A stretch of 64,000 nucleotides of DNA from Vanessa cardui (GCF_905220365.1 NC_061140.1:12030501-12094500); one strand, 5' to 3'; numbered from the stretch's first letter, positions 29,900 to 42,990 are shown. The notes: a model not told the origin generated them from the sequence alone. Translations and numbers: made by a program.

Positions 29900-31205
29900 T
29901 AGCCTTCTAAGGGCTGACACTTTTATATGTCGTCTGCGGATTCACTAGTGTTTTGGTTTTGGTATAAGTTTTAGGAATAAAAAGTATCCTTAGTCGTTAC
30001 TTCATTATGTAGCTTACTACATGACAAACATTTTAAGTTTAAGTAGTTTTGCCGTGAAAGAGCATATTAGTATATCTGAAAAAAAAACACTTACTCTACA
30101 TACAGTACCAAATACCAATATTTTTATTGTTTAAATATAATATCCTTTACCGCTACACACAGTTTTCAAGTGGTCAGTGAGCCAGTGTAAATTACAGACA
30201 GTCAAACTAAGGTTAACATTCTATATTATTCAACAAATCCTAATAAATTCATCATACTCTCTAAAAATAATGTGTCTATATTACACTTCGAGCGTTCGAT
30301 ATAGTGGTATACCACTTGTATATTAATGGTAACTTTATAAACTTACACCAACCACCAGGGTGTATTAAGTAGTTATGTTCATCAAAAATACTAGAGTCTA
30401 ATAGAAGACTCGTATGCTTAAATATTCAATGTTTTGTGTCCATTCATTTGGAATTAAAAAAAAAACACAACAGCCTTGCATGTCTACATATAATACATTA
30501 AATATGTACATACCTGCTAGAATAATTAGCTCAGTAGTTAGTTTAACCTCGTTATAATTGTTGAGTGATACTTTTATTCAACATAATTATAATTAAATAA
30601 TATTTTCATGGACACTACCAATTAATGCGTTACGATTAATTAATTGGAAGGAAAACGTGTATTTGGTCCACTGATCACCAAATATTCACTGACCACTTGG
30701 TGGTCACAGATAATAAATATACCGTATATACATATGTATATATGTACCTTACATAATATTTATGTACTTTATAACATTATAAAATTACACTACCATTAGT
30801 GAAAGCTTCAGTGGAAAATGGATAGTACCTAATACAACCGAAACCGAAGTTTATTTTATTCATAAATAAGAATTAAGAAAAAAAACAATGTTTACGAGAA
30901 ACATAATCTTCTTTGACCCTAAAACGGTGAGACGTTAGGTCCAAATTCGTCTTAATTTAGAGATTAAGTTTAAAAAAATATATAATGTTATTACTAAATT
31001 AATTTTTTTGATACTAAAATTAATTCTGAAATAGAAAATAAACTTATATTAAATGGATACCATATACCTTTCCGTCTGCAGTCTTTATGAGTTCTTATGT
31101 TTTAATATCAAAATAATAAATGTCATGTATATATCGGATTGCACACTCCACCAATCGTTATTATATATATATATTTCTATTCTTAATATTTTATAAATAT
31201 TTTCT
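29900..31205. other. No gene recognised
   Basis: AT-rich. A 17-bp hairpin tgaccac-ttg-gtggtca lies at 30690-30706. Confidence 0.35.
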
Positions 31206-31209
31206 TAAA

Positions 31210-31262
31210 CAGCCGAATTTCGATTCTACCGAGAAGAACCTGCATGAGAGTAGTTGTTCTCT
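31210..31262 (-). repeat. Short LINE 3' UTR fragment
   Basis: cgattctaccgagaagaacc followed by tgcatgagagtagttgttct resembles the 12730-12785 segment. Confidence 0.5.
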
Positions 31263-31270
31263 TAATCACT

Positions 31271-31560
31271 TTTTTTATGGTATAGGGTGGCGGACGAGCA
31301 TATGGGTCACCTGATGTTAAGTGGTCACCATCGCCCATAGACAATGACGCTGTAAGGAATATTAACTATTCCTTACATCGTCAATGTGCCACCAAACTTG
31401 GGAACTAAGATGTTATGTCCATTGTTCCTGTAGTTACACTGGCTCACTCACCCTTCAAACCGGAACACAACAATACTGAGTACTGTTATTTGGCGGTAGA
31501 ATAACTGATGAGTGGGTGGTACCTACCCAGACGGGCTTGCACAACGCCCTACCACCAAGT
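31271..31560 (+). mobile_element. ~285-bp element, near intact
   Basis: From ttttttatggtatagggtgg to gccctaccaccaagt. All blocks present with few substitutions. Confidence 0.9.
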
Positions 31561-31905
31561 GATACCCTTATACAGCATGTTCAAAATTAGTACCTTTTTT
31601 ATATAAAAAACTTTCTTTGTGTTTCGAGCTACACATATTTAATTAAACTTAAATATTTTTACTTCAAGTCACGTAGATAGATTGAAAATAAAAACAAATC
31701 GTGCGTTATTCCATTTATTCAGTACATTCGTAATCCGGATCGGTTTTAATTTAAACGCTATTGTGATTGTTAGTGGAGTTGAGTGAGTTTGAGGATTATC
31801 CAGCGGGACCAGAATCAAATCAAGAATTTAAGCTGTTACGAATGAACAGCCTTGAAATCGTTTTTATTTGTTTTATAGCTACGATTCAGGTGTATTTGGA
31901 AAAAG
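31561..31905. other. No gene recognised
   Basis: A 68-codon frame at 31767-31973 runs into the adjacent SINE fragment and is probably chance. Confidence 0.35.
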
Positions 31906-31940
31906 TAACAGCCTGTAAATATTCCACTGCTGGGCCGTTC
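31906..31940 (-). repeat. SINE tail fragment
   Basis: agtaacagcctgtaaatatt followed by ccactgctgggcc is the reverse complement of the SINE 3' end. Confidence 0.6.
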
Positions 31941-31996
31941 CCCGTTTTAAGAGAAGTATATATGAGGTACTAATTCGAATTGGTAGTTTAACTTTT

Positions 31997-32277
31997 ACTT
32001 GGTGGCAGAGCTTAGTGCTTAGTTGGGTAGATACCACCCACTCGTCAGATATTGTACCACCAAACAGCAATAATCAGTATTGTTGTGTTCCGGTTTGAAA
32101 GATCACATCACAGAAAGTTTGAAACATCTTAGTTCCCAAGGTTTATATTGCATTGGTGATATAAGTGGTTAATATATCTGACTGCGCTAGTGGGTATGAA
32201 CGGTGGTCACTACTTATCATCAGGTGTCCCATTTATGAGCAAATGGGATACCATCTTATTGTCCCACAAAAAAAAAA
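31997..32277 (-). repeat. Diverged ~285-bp element
   Basis: acttggtggcagagcttagt, gataccacccactcgtcaga and ttcccaaggtttatattgca follow the family order; the 3' end has a short duplication near caaatgggatacc. Confidence 0.75.
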
Positions 32278-32279
32278 GT

Positions 32280-32690
32280 CTCATTTTTTCATCCATGCAA
32301 GTTTCCTCGTGAGATATATAAGCATAATCTACGGTTAAGATATAAATATTCTTACTACTGTATAATATATTATGTGTATCATATATGTATAATATAATCA
32401 ACATAAACGCCACTTCGATTGATAAATAATTAATACATAATTCGCCATTCATATTAATTGAGCGCCAGTACAGTTGATGTCTTTATTGAGTATTGAATTG
32501 AAATATCGATATTTAGTAATTGACTAATAATAAAATAATAAACGTTTAATTGTGTTAATACATACGTGTTGGACACGCGGGTTCATTTTAAAATTGTTTT
32601 TATTTCGTGTTGTTAGTAATTCAGGAATAACATGGACTTTCGTGACACCTAGTCATAACAAATAGGCTGATAGTGGTCATCACCAAAAAT
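32280..32690. other. No gene recognised
   Basis: AT-rich non-coding DNA. Confidence 0.35.
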
Positions 32691-32699
32691 AGGCATTAG

Positions 32700-32892
32700 T
32701 CCGACTATTAATAAAGATCATTCTTCAAATCACTATTGTCCCAACAGACTTAGAAACTAGGATCTTCCTTGTGCCTGGCCAAACTGGAAGGCAATAGTTC
32801 TCAGTATAGTAAGACGGTGATATATTACGTGTATATGATGAGTGGATGGTACCCATCCAGGCAAACTTCCACAAAGCCTTATCACCAAGTAC
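32700..32892 (+). repeat. Diverged ~285-bp element, 3' part
   Basis: ccttgtgcctggccaaactg, gatgagtggatggtacccat and aaagccttatcaccaagta match the second half. Confidence 0.6.
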
Positions 32893-33236
32893 ACTGTATT
32901 TTGATTTAAATCTCCATTCAATTTGACGATCGGAAAATAGTTCGATCATTTAATGGCAGCTCTTCCAGGCAAAATTTATTACATTTAATTATTATATAAA
33001 CATTACATTATGCAATAAACCCACTAAATTTCACTAGTTTTTCATTCTTATTCATACAAACGTCAATTTTTATGCGGACAGTAAGTCGAAACCCCTCGAA
33101 ATATAACCAATCTGATAAAAAGCGTACAAATGAGAAAAATGACAGAATTGATAAATATTAATCTATAAGATTCAGAATTAATTTCCTTGAAAACTGCTAA
33201 ATAAATTAAGCCCAGAAAAGGAAATACAATAAATAT

Positions 33237-33526
33237 ACTTGATGGTAGGTCTTTGTGCAAGCCCGTCTGGGTAGGTACCACCCACTGATCAGTTATTCTA
33301 CCGCCAAATAACAGTACTCAGTATTGTTGTGTTCCGGTCTGAAGGGTGAGTGAGCCAGTGTAACTACAGGCCCAAGGGACATAATATCTTAGTTCCCAAG
33401 GTAGGTGGCACATTGACGACGTAAGGAATAGTTAATATTTCTTACAGCGTTATTGTCTATGGGCGATGACCACTTACCATCAGGTGGCCCATATGCTCGT
33501 CCGCCAACCTAAACCATAATAAAAAA
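33237..33526 (-). mobile_element. ~285-bp element, near intact
   Basis: From acttgatggtaggtctttgt to cgccaacctaaaccata. Every family block is present. Confidence 0.9.
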
Positions 33527-33529
33527 GGA

Positions 33530-36150
33530 AAACTGTACAATGAATGTAAGGCCATTCCAAACCACAAAGTAAGTACTGGAAGGATACGTAACGTAACGGA
33601 ACTTTATAAACCATAAAAAGACGCATTGTATGTAAGTGTTGGGTTTCCCATCTTTCTAACAAAAATCTCGGTCAAAAGTTAATTTCACTAACTTGGCAGG
33701 GTTCGACTTTAACTCCTGACAGAAATGACGTCACCGCACTTGCGGTTGGCCTTTCCCCGATGGACTCGGATTATCTTCAGATCATCATTGTTTGTGCAAA
33801 CACATTTATCTATAATTCCCACACATTTGATTAGTATAATTATGTGGATTTGTCCGATATTGGTCAGTAGGTATGACGTCATAAAGGCAAAAAAAAATCG
33901 TTTACACAATTTAGTGACAGAATTGTTCCTTTAACCACCCAAAAAAAATCTATTTAACGAATTTTCAAGCATTTTGCCATCGTTCTTACAAATAAATTCA
34001 ATAGACGGTAATTATTTTTAATTTTACTCCGAATAAACCGTTCAATATTAGCCAAGTCGTTAATTAAATTAGTCCATGCACTGTTTTATTCAACAGGATA
34101 ATTAACGTCTATGACAAAAGTTAATCGAATCCCTCAACCTTTCTGAATGTGATCGAACGAAGAACAAACATCCATTTCAACTTTCGCATTTATAATACTT
34201 GTCAGATAGTTAATCCATCCTATCTAAATATTTAAAGTAATTCGCATGGCAACCGAAAGGTGTATCATGAAACACACGCTTCTTTACCATAGGCGTACAT
34301 TCAGCGTTTTCATACCAAAAGTGCCTTATTGTAAGCGAATAAAGTCGTTTTTCCCGTATCGTATATTTTCATTAGAAATAACTGCCTATTTTAACGGATA
34401 ATTGCACTGGAAATGTAGCAAGTGTGCTTTTTCCCGTGCCTCGAGGCGAATGCATTTGAAGATATGTATTTAGAGCGTAGGTTTTCTATGGCAGGCACGA
34501 ATTTGTGTCTAAATTTTTAAACGACCCTCTATTTCAGCCGAGTCTTGCATCGCGTTATATAATTTGTATTTTGGTTAATATTTAAATAGTGTTATTTTAC
34601 TTGTCGTTTAAGTTTTTATATTCAGACTATTAAGAACTTTTTTAAATACATATATATTTTTCAAAGATAAACCGACACCGTTCGTATCGTATTTTTTTTA
34701 CATCATTTGTTATCATTTTGTTTCCTCTATATTAATGATGTCTGGAAAAGATCCATGTTTTAGCGACAAAGTCACTTCCTGTATATCTTCCTAATATTTA
34801 AGCTACGTATAAATGTCATTCGCTCACAAATGCAAAGATAATTGGTTGTACATTATGCCTAAATAAGTAAAAATAAAATCTTTAAAAGACATGGAAGAAA
34901 GGCTTAACAATGCATTTATCTGATCAATATTTATGTTCTATGATTATTCAACTATTTACACGTGTGTCATATGATAATTTTTACCTGTCTTATCTTTTAA
35001 ATTTAAATAATATAAAGTCATATAATATTATATAAATTTGCTAAGCTGGATTCCGATTGGTCAAACTTTGAATCGTTACGGGATTAGTAAATATACCAAA
35101 AAAAAAAAAAACAAAAGTTTTCCGTTTAGACAATGTTTGTACAGAGATCATTAATATAAAGAAATCATACATATTTGTAATTAAAAACAATTTCATAATA
35201 CGTCTTTTAATTTCATTTTTACACACTAATTAGAATTGACCTTTTGTTTTATATATAATATTAAATATAACACATCCAAGTTCATAACTATTTATTACGC
35301 AATCGTAAAAAAAAACAATTGAATAATCACTCATTACTTGTCAATTAAAAGGATAATTATGTGACTTGAACTATCAACATAAAGGTCGCTTGATCCCTGA
35401 CTAATGGCATTTCGAATGCCATATAATTGGCGTGTTCTGACTCTGCCATTGGACGGGCAATTGCGAAAGCATTTTACAAGACACTCGTGTCAGGAGCGCT
35501 TGAAGTTACCAGAATCGGAATGTGGATACTGAGAAAAATCGACAAGAATTTCAGTCATTCTGTTAATTTTATAAACCACTGGTGACCTGCGGAGTTATTC
35601 TCTAAGAATTCTCTTCGTATATCAATTGTACTATGTTGAAAACTGACTTACGATGATACCATACTTGTATGTATGGAATTCTTCAATGCGGGTTCAAACC
35701 CAAACAAAGGCATTATTCATTTTTTTTATAAAGAATAGTGGGATTACCCCAATTTAATTAAAGATTTACTAATAATCCTAATTATCTTCTTATCAAGTTT
35801 GTTAAGAGTGGGGCCGACCATAGCACAAGCGGCCAGGATCGATCCAGCGACATTTTGCGGTGGCTAGGGGCCCTGGAATCCATAGCACTGCACTTGTATA
35901 TTTTTGACAGCCACTTATTTTATATTTGCTTTTCTCTATATGATACGGTCAAGTGGCTAAACCTTCCGCTTTCTTCCAATGTGTTTTCATCCTGAAGAAT
36001 TTTGTATGAGTCTAATTTCAATGAAATTTCTCCATATGTGTACCTAAAAAGGTTTTAACCCAGCAGTAGAATTACAGAAAAAATTACAGAAGTAGAATTA
36101 AAGTAACAGACTTTACAATTAGAATAATTATATCAGTATATATATTTAAT
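33530..36150. other. No gene recognised
   Basis: Long AT-rich stretch. 34,240-34,560 and 35,380-35,520 are slightly GC-richer without a motif. 35,690 (gcgggttcaaacccaaacaa) may be a SINE head relic. A 13-bp A run sits at 35,099. Confidence 0.35.
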
Positions 36151-36155
36151 TAGAA

Positions 36156-36180
36156 TGTGTGTGTGTGTGTGTGTGTGTGT
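36156..36180 (+). repeat. (TG)n microsatellite
   Basis: 25 bp of uninterrupted TG. Confidence 0.95.
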
Positions 36181-36309
36181 ATAAGTGAATTTTACAATCC
36201 ATTAGGCATCAACTTAGTTTCAGAGTAGTTATTACCGGTAAAATCTAAATTACGGACCGTTAATAGAAAAGCTATTATTGATTTATTTTATGCCGTTGCC
36301 ATATTGGTC

Positions 36310-36590
36310 ATTTTAACCTATGATTGCTGGTTCAAACCCTAGTAGGCACGGAGTTTTTATATTTCCGGAAGTTTCCGGAAGTTCCTTGAAATTCTACGTA
36401 GTAAGCGATCCCGTGGCGTTCGCCGAAAGACGGAGGGGGTACCGCTGGTTTTTTAGTGGGCAAACCCGGTGTGCTTGGGCGCACTCGGCGTCCAGGGTTC
36501 CGGGAAGACTAACCCCCCCCCCCAATTTCCATCACGTGGGGGAAGCGCGTAGTACGTTTTTCTCTCCAAATCTTTTTTCAAAAGAATATT
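36310..36590 (+). repeat. GC-rich repeat (second copy of the 4.4-kb family), with a C11 run
   Basis: gcgatcccgtggcgttcgcc, gtaccgctggttttttagtg and a run of 11 C at 36513-36523. Shares ordered blocks with 4394-4625. A 132-codon frame crosses it but carries no recognisable domain. Its upstream gattgctggttcaaacccta looks like a SINE head relic. Confidence 0.55.
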
Positions 36591-36719
36591 TCTTAACCAT
36601 TAACTTTTTTATACGACGATTCAAAACGCTTGCAATATTCAACAAAATTTGCTTCTATTTAAGGCGACGATCAATATTCTCAAGAAATATCACCAATCAA
36701 AAATATATACAGGGATAAA

Positions 36720-37780
36720 ATTTAACGTACATTACGAAATACCTAACACTAAGTAAGATTCATATTAATTCCCATTTTTATCTCAATTATGCGTAATGAT
36801 ATATTCACAGGGGACTTTAACAAGTTATTTTCTCGCTTTTTGTAAAGTAATGAGTATTAACGGCCTCGTGGAAAGCTGTAACTGTTCATACTTTTTAGAG
36901 ATAAAGCCGTCTTAACGTCATATCGTTCGTCTGCTTTCGCTAGAGTCTAGTATCTTATATATTTTTTTTTACAGATTTCAAAAGCGACTTTTTGACGTGT
37001 GATAAATGTTGGCAACGGTTACTGAGATATTTGTAGAGAAAAAACCTTATTAAAACATTTTTGGAATGTTCTTAATGTTTATTTTTCTAATGTGTCACTT
37101 TGATACAATTAGTGGAGTAATTAAATGTTTTTGAAATAATACTCGAAGCAAAATATTTATTGTAACTTAATCTTAGTAAACAAACGGTTGACCTTTACTA
37201 TTTCCTACTGTTTTCGAGTTCAAAGCATTTTAAAATATTTATATTTATCAAAAAAAACGCTCTTTATCCAGAATAGCCCAAACCTCCTGAACTCCATCGT
37301 AAGTTGTATCACAGATCTTAAACAGTTGCTTAGTTTGCGAAGCAAAGGTTTTTGAAAAAAGGGGGAGAGTTAAAACCCCTTTTTTATTAGGATGTGCTCC
37401 ATGAAGTATGATCATTAGTCTGTGACAAGACTCAGAATCAGAGAAAGATTAGTTCAGAATATTCTACCAGATTCTTTATTGGAATCTACAAGGATGCTCC
37501 TGACATTCTATGTAATAGCTACATATAAAAAATAATGTTTAAAAAAAGGAAGAATGGACAATGGGACTGTACATATGTAGGACAAAGGTAAATAAGAAAA
37601 AAAAAAGTATTACCATCATATAAATAAAAACATAAACTAAAAAAATAAAAACTGTAAATCGAAATGAAATGAAAGTAGAATTAAAACTCCCACAAATTTT
37701 GACGAAGTTTAAAAATAAACACATGAATGATGCCAAATTTACTCTCACGTACACAACGCCCAATTTTGTTTTGACATTGA
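36720..37780. other. No gene recognised
   Basis: AT-rich non-coding DNA with chance frames. Confidence 0.35.
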
Positions 37781-37984
37781 CACGGCAATCTAAATAATTT
37801 CGAATCAGTGTTGTTCTGTGAGAACTAGGTATGTATCTTTTTCGTGATCAACCCAAATCGTACTCCAGAGTGAGACAGTGTAACAACTTAGATAGGAACA
37901 AGTAATATAAGAATTTCACAGGACAGTTCTTAAACAGAATACAAAAATGGTTTTTCCTTGATGATAATGATGATGTAGTGACCA

Positions 37985-38108
37985 AAGCGACGAATCTCAT
38001 CTCAATCAAGAGAAGCCAGCCAACTGCGCACCTGTATCAGGTACAAGTGTGCAAATACGACACGATCGGAAAGAGCTCATGGGCAGAACCGACGGCTTTT
38101 CGTACTAT
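37985..38108 (-). repeat. Fragment of third SINE family
   Basis: gaagccagccaactgcgcac, cgacacgatcggaaagagct and gaaccgacggcttttcgt resemble the reverse complement of the body of the element at 50461-50690. Confidence 0.5.
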
Positions 38109-38109
38109 A

Positions 38110-40000
38110 TAAAGCAATGGGCTTATACACATGCAAATCCCAGACTCCAAATTGTTACTGAGATATTTTGGTCTTGAAACTCATTAACGTTTTATCTTCT
38201 CGATCTGGGATTAAGTCATCTAATCAACGAGACAATCACATTTACTTATAAAAACGCAGATATAATATAATATGTTCTTAATTCAAGTAAGCTCATATAA
38301 TCAGTTTAGACTCATCGTGAAACAGGATTGAAATTAACGTAATGTCACGGAATCGGAATGCATTGATATAATCTGAGAATAATCGGTACAAAAGTCTTTT
38401 CTTCCTGCTGTATATATGTTGGTTATCTAAAATTTTATCAACATTTATCCTTTTTGTTATGAATGTATACTTATAAAATAATACTATATTCTTTTTTGGT
38501 ATCATTTTTATAAATAGGCTAAGCTAAAAATAAGCTTGGATTTTTTGTACAGAAGTAAATAACATGCATCAGATAGGATGTATTAACTTTGAAATGTCAG
38601 ACATTTGGTGTTATTCGCTTGATTTGATTCCTTGTTTTATAGGAAAAGCAAATCAAATCTCACGAAAGACAAGCCTACTAAGCAGGTCATATACGCCACA
38701 TACAAACAAAACATATTATTTTGGAACACGAGTGTGTCTCAACAGACTTGCATTAGCTGACCTAACCTGACTATCATAATCCAGTGGGATAGCCAATACA
38801 AGATAACTAGAAAGAGTTTAAGTGGAGAGCTAAGGCTTAACGTGTTTTTGAGGAATGAGAGAAAACACACTGCTAAATTTTCAACTTCAAAATTCCAGGT
38901 TGCTGCTAAAAATGATCGTCTGAAAAAACTAAATACTATTTTATCGACAGAACCTGAGGTTTCGTTCCAGGACAAGATCTGAGGCTTTCAATCGAGACGA
39001 ATGAGACATCCATTAAAATATTATTGACGGCTCACGAGCACGCTTGAAGCGTCATTTCCCAAGATTAAAATAATTATAAAGCTATGTATAGTTCCTTGGA
39101 TACCGCCGAGAATAACTAGCAAGAAAAGTAAATACTATATAGTATATATAAAAGTATAAATATACATAAAAGTATATACACGAAAATCACTTAGTATAGG
39201 TCCTTTCTGTATATTTTAAATTAATTGATTGGCATTTGACATAGTCAATGAACTGATCTAGACATGTTTTACTCTGACAATCCAATAGACTTCTAAAAAT
39301 ACCAACATTACATTAATAGACACCTTGTACTTATATATATTGGAGAGAATCAAACGATAGCGCGATTCAGAAATCTTCTTTATATAAATTTTCAGTTTTT
39401 ATAAACGTTTTTAGTTTTAGTTATTTTTCAGTTCTAAAACACACGTATTTAAATAGACTACTATAAAGAATTATAACAAATTCTCCAATTTAATATTATG
39501 AATGTGAAACAAGTGTCGAATACGAAAATTTTAAATTTCGAAACATATATCCGTCTCTATTCCTTCTTTCGCCAAGTTATCGCAAAGCTGAAATTCAAAA
39601 CAAATCCGTTAAGACGCATAGAAATAGTATCGTATATGTCAATATATTCCCGACAAAAGCGCAGACATATTGGCCTGTATCGATATTCGTATTTGAATTT
39701 CAAAGCTCAAAGCAAAACTAAGTTTTTATGCATCGCTCTAACCGAGCTTACGGTGGTCGGTCGGTGGGCCTACGTGACCAGACTGACTGACAGACCAGCA
39801 AAGAGTAACTTCAAATATTTGTAGATATCACAATTTGACACAAATATCAGGAAATGTCCATTTTTTTATCCCGTTGGATATTTTACCGAAAGACAAAAAT
39901 GTTTCTATTTCAACTGCTTTTTAAATTTGGTACTTCTTTTCCTTTAAGTTATTCAGTAGCAAATCGCAATCCTAGTGGACATTTCTCGTATTAACAGCAG
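38110..40000. other. No gene recognised
   Basis: AT-rich. A 108-codon frame at 39498-39824 has no motif, low complexity in codon use and no homology I can name. Confidence 0.35.
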
Positions 40001-40004
40001 GTAT

Positions 40005-40085
40005 TTGCATATCCCACTATTGGACATCCTCTCCTCCTAAGAAGAGAGTTACGAGCTTATTACAACACGCTGTTCTTATGGGGCT
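40005..40085 (-). repeat. Degraded SINE tail
   Basis: catatcccactattggacat, ctcctcctaagaagagagtt and acaacacgctgttct resemble the reverse complement of the SINE 3' half. Confidence 0.4.
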
Positions 40086-40216
40086 ATACCATAGCAAATA
40101 ACTGAATTTTAAAAAATATTTTCTTCATGAATTATAAATACTTAATCGTAATAAGTATTGTCAAAATAAATAGTACTGTATTAACACTTAAAAATAGTGT
40201 ACATATGCATATATTT

Positions 40217-40335
40217 ACTTGGTGGTATTGTGCAAACCTGTTTCGGTAGTTACTACGCACTCAACATATTCTAGCGCCATAAACAATATTGAGTATTGCA
40301 GTATTTATGTTTGTACTGTGAGGAACGAATAAGCT
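40217..40335 (-). repeat. Diverged ~285-bp element fragment
   Basis: acttggtggtattgtgcaaa and attctagcgccataaacaat match the first half of the family. Confidence 0.55.
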
Positions 40336-40369
40336 AATAAATGTTTAATATTATAGGATACAATTACCA

Positions 40370-40645
40370 GTTGCCAGGTGCCGTATTTACTAGTTGAATT
40401 ATACAATGCGCAAATTCGGCATCACATGGAGTACTGCTGTCTCCTCTGGGCGGGTGCTCCCCAGTACCAGCTCCTTCCATTTGGACATATCCAACACAGA
40501 GCGGCTCGAATTATCGATGATCAATTCCTTTCCAATCAGCTTGATCCTTTGGCTATGCGTCGAGATGTTGGATTACTCTACATCTTCTACTGATTTTTTC
40601 ACGACGAATGTTCCGCGGAATTGTTCGGATTTTTGAATCAATTTT
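40370..40645 (+). pseudogene. LINE reverse-transcriptase C-terminal fragment
   Basis: Plus-strand frame from 40378 encodes NAQIRHHMEYCCLLWAGAPQ, then HIQHRAARIIDD and LDPLAMRRDVGLLYIFY. The segment HMEYC..LWAGAP.....FD..Q.RAARI is characteristic of Jockey/CR1-like LINE ORF2 downstream of the RT domain. The frame stops at TGA (40591-40593) and the family continues in the same frame (FFHDECSAELFGFLNQF), so a nonsense change is the visible lesion. No RT catalytic core is present; it is a short relic. The clade is inferred from memory. Confidence 0.8.
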
Positions 40646-40649
40646 TAAT

Positions 40650-41890
40650 TAATACAAATGACATTTTACACATACTACACTACTTATAAAATATTTTGAA
40701 CAACAGTTATTACTTTCATAAATGTATGATTTAACAAATCGATCTGATGATAAAAAAGTCTTTACTAAAACTTAGGAAATAATAAAAAGATATCATTGAC
40801 TGAGTCCAAATAATAAGGAGACACATTGCTCGCTAAATTCTTAGTCTATGACAAACGAACCCATATCGACTACAAATTGCGCACTGCCGTCGATACGAAA
40901 CGAAAATAATATTGTTTCTTTGGCAAATATTTACTTTTCCCTTATTTCGTCTGTCGTTTTACAACATATCGTCGTGAATAATGCACCCCACGTGCGACGA
41001 TAATAACTAACTTTTATTGTTTAATCTATACATATAATAAAATTGTCTAAGTTACCAAATAAATATAAACATACTATAAATACAAATGAACTATCGATAT
41101 TCTTGTACACGTCATTAATATTTATCAAAATATTACATGTCTTTTAGATATGAAAGCCTGAATATTATTTGAGATGGAAATTCGTTTTTTATAGACTACA
41201 TATTTTCGACTTAAAGAAAGGCAGATTTTTTGATGTTGGAATTTCCAAAAGTAATTTCTTAGTGAGTGTCTAGGTTGTAATATAGAAGAATTTCACTTTT
41301 TAAAAATTAAGCACATACAAATTTAGTAGTCAGTATACAGGATGTTGCTGATGGAACAATTGTTGCTTTATATGTAGTGTTCTGACCATGGGCTACAAAG
41401 CTTAGTGGTGATATAAATAAATCTTGCAACACTATATATAATGTATCAATTGAAGTTTTCGAACGAAATAAGTCCTATTACAATATTCGATTGAATTCTT
41501 TGCTTAATGGCTTTTGCAAGTGAGATGGATTTTTTCTCCAATGTCACGTAGGATTGAGGAGACGCGACGGTGATTGATCGATGAATAAGAAATATTGTTA
41601 TACAAAAAATGTGATCAGATGTACATCGTAGATATACAAATATATAATATAAAAATAAAATGTATTCAAATTCCTTAAAAAGATTTTTGATTCGTAATTT
41701 AACATGATAAATTAAATTTGAAGATACGATTAGCAAAGGTTTTGAACATGGATTCATCTGAAAATTAAGGTATTCAATTCATTTTGACTATTTAAATTTT
41801 TTCGTTTCGATACTAACGTGACCTACTGACTAAATAGGCAACTTATATTGTGAGAAATACTTATTTATTTTCAAGAGCAATAAACAGTAT
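40650..41890. other. No gene recognised
   Basis: AT-rich. A 103-codon reverse frame (41446-41757) shows no motif. Confidence 0.35.
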
Positions 41891-41897
41891 ATTATTT

Positions 41898-42300
41898 AGT
41901 CTGTGCAAGTCCATTTTTGTTGGTACCACCCAAAGAATATTCTACCACCAAAGAGAAATATTTAGTATCAATCTGATCTAATTGATCTGATCAGGAACAA
42001 GACACATCACATTTTGACGACCTCCGTGGTCGAGTGGTGTGTACACCGGTTTTCATGGGTACGCCACTCTGAGGTCCCGGGTTCGATTCCTGGCCGAGTC
42101 GATGTAGATTACCATTAGTTTTCTATGTTGTCTTGGGTCTGGGTGTTTGTGGTACCGTCGTTACTTCTGATTTCCATAACACAAGTGATGTTGTCTCATA
42201 TTTATTTATTTATTTATCTTTGTTTATATGTTTGGTGGCGCATTGGTGATTTATGTCAAAGTTATGTTTCTTATACCCATTTGCCTATACATATAAAAAT
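41898..42300 (-). repeat. Diverged ~285-bp element interrupted by a SINE
   Basis: First part 41898-42012 (gtctgtgcaagtccattttt, attctaccaccaaagag) and second part 42232-42300 (tttggtggcgcattggtgat, cttatacccatttgcctata) are consecutive pieces of the family split by the insertion at 42016-42219. Confidence 0.65.
42016..42219 (+). mobile_element. tRNA-derived SINE, second family, nested
   Basis: Head gacgacctccgtggtcgagt, box-B-like cccgggttcgattcctggcc, body ttctatgttgtcttgggtct, and a (TTTA)n tail at 42201-42219. The segment is tRNA-like but the extension and copies at 50761 and 9031 make it a SINE, not a tRNA gene. Lacks about 40 bp present in the 50.8-kb copy. Confidence 0.85.
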
Positions 42301-42379
42301 GATATCGTTTTTCTCATATATAGCTTCTTCTTCTTTTTAAGCCGCAGCACAGTATTATGTATCTATTGTATTGTTTATT

Positions 42380-42670
42380 ACTTGGTGGTAGGGCTTTGTG
42401 CAAACTCGTCTGGGTGGGTCCCACCCACTCATCAGTTATTCTACCGCCAAATAACAGTACTCGGTATTGTTGTGTTCCGGTTTGAAGGGTGAGTGAGCCA
42501 GTGTAACTACAGGCACAAGGGACATAACATCTTAGTTCCCAAGGTTGTTGGCACATTGATGATGTAAGGAATAGCTAATATTTCTTAAAGCGTCATTGTC
42601 TATGGGTGAATGTGACCACTTATCATCTGGTGGCCCATATGTTCGTCCGCCAACCTATACCATAAAAAAA
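42380..42670 (-). mobile_element. ~285-bp element, near intact
   Basis: From acttggtggtagggctttgt to cgccaacctataccataaaa, all blocks present. Confidence 0.9.
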
Positions 42671-42990
42671 TGTGCAACACAAATAAGTAAACTCACTATA
42701 TCGTCAATCTCCTAAACCAATGAATAAAACGGCAATTCGACTCAACCAGAGAGTTAAACGCATGACCGACGACCGGCATTACGTGCTCTTTGACGCACTG
42801 GATGCTGCTTACTGATCCATGGATCCTCTTTAGAAAACGACGCTAACCGTCAACGGTTTTCTTAGAAATCTCATAAGCGATATTTTTAATCAACAGCCTC
42901 GGTAAGACGAATTCAATAAATTTACGGAACGCTGATGAACTCCATTGTAGGAACAGAAGCCTTTGGTTTGGGTGCCTATTGTTGTGCTAT

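Noticed and set aside
31261..31566. Inverted flanks atcact / agtgat as termini of the ~285-bp element
   Set aside because: Not present at other intact copies, so it is coincidental at this site.
36320..36718. 132-codon plus-strand ORF
   Set aside because: It runs through a GC-rich interspersed repeat and into AT-rich DNA; no domain, and the composition explains the open frame.
39498..39824. 108-codon plus-strand ORF
   Set aside because: No recognisable domain, no supporting splice or promoter context; length is within chance for the window.
42016..42110. tRNA gene
   Set aside because: Box-A/B-like head with ggttcgattcc, but it continues into a SINE body shared with 50761-50972 and 9031-9205 and does not end as a tRNA.
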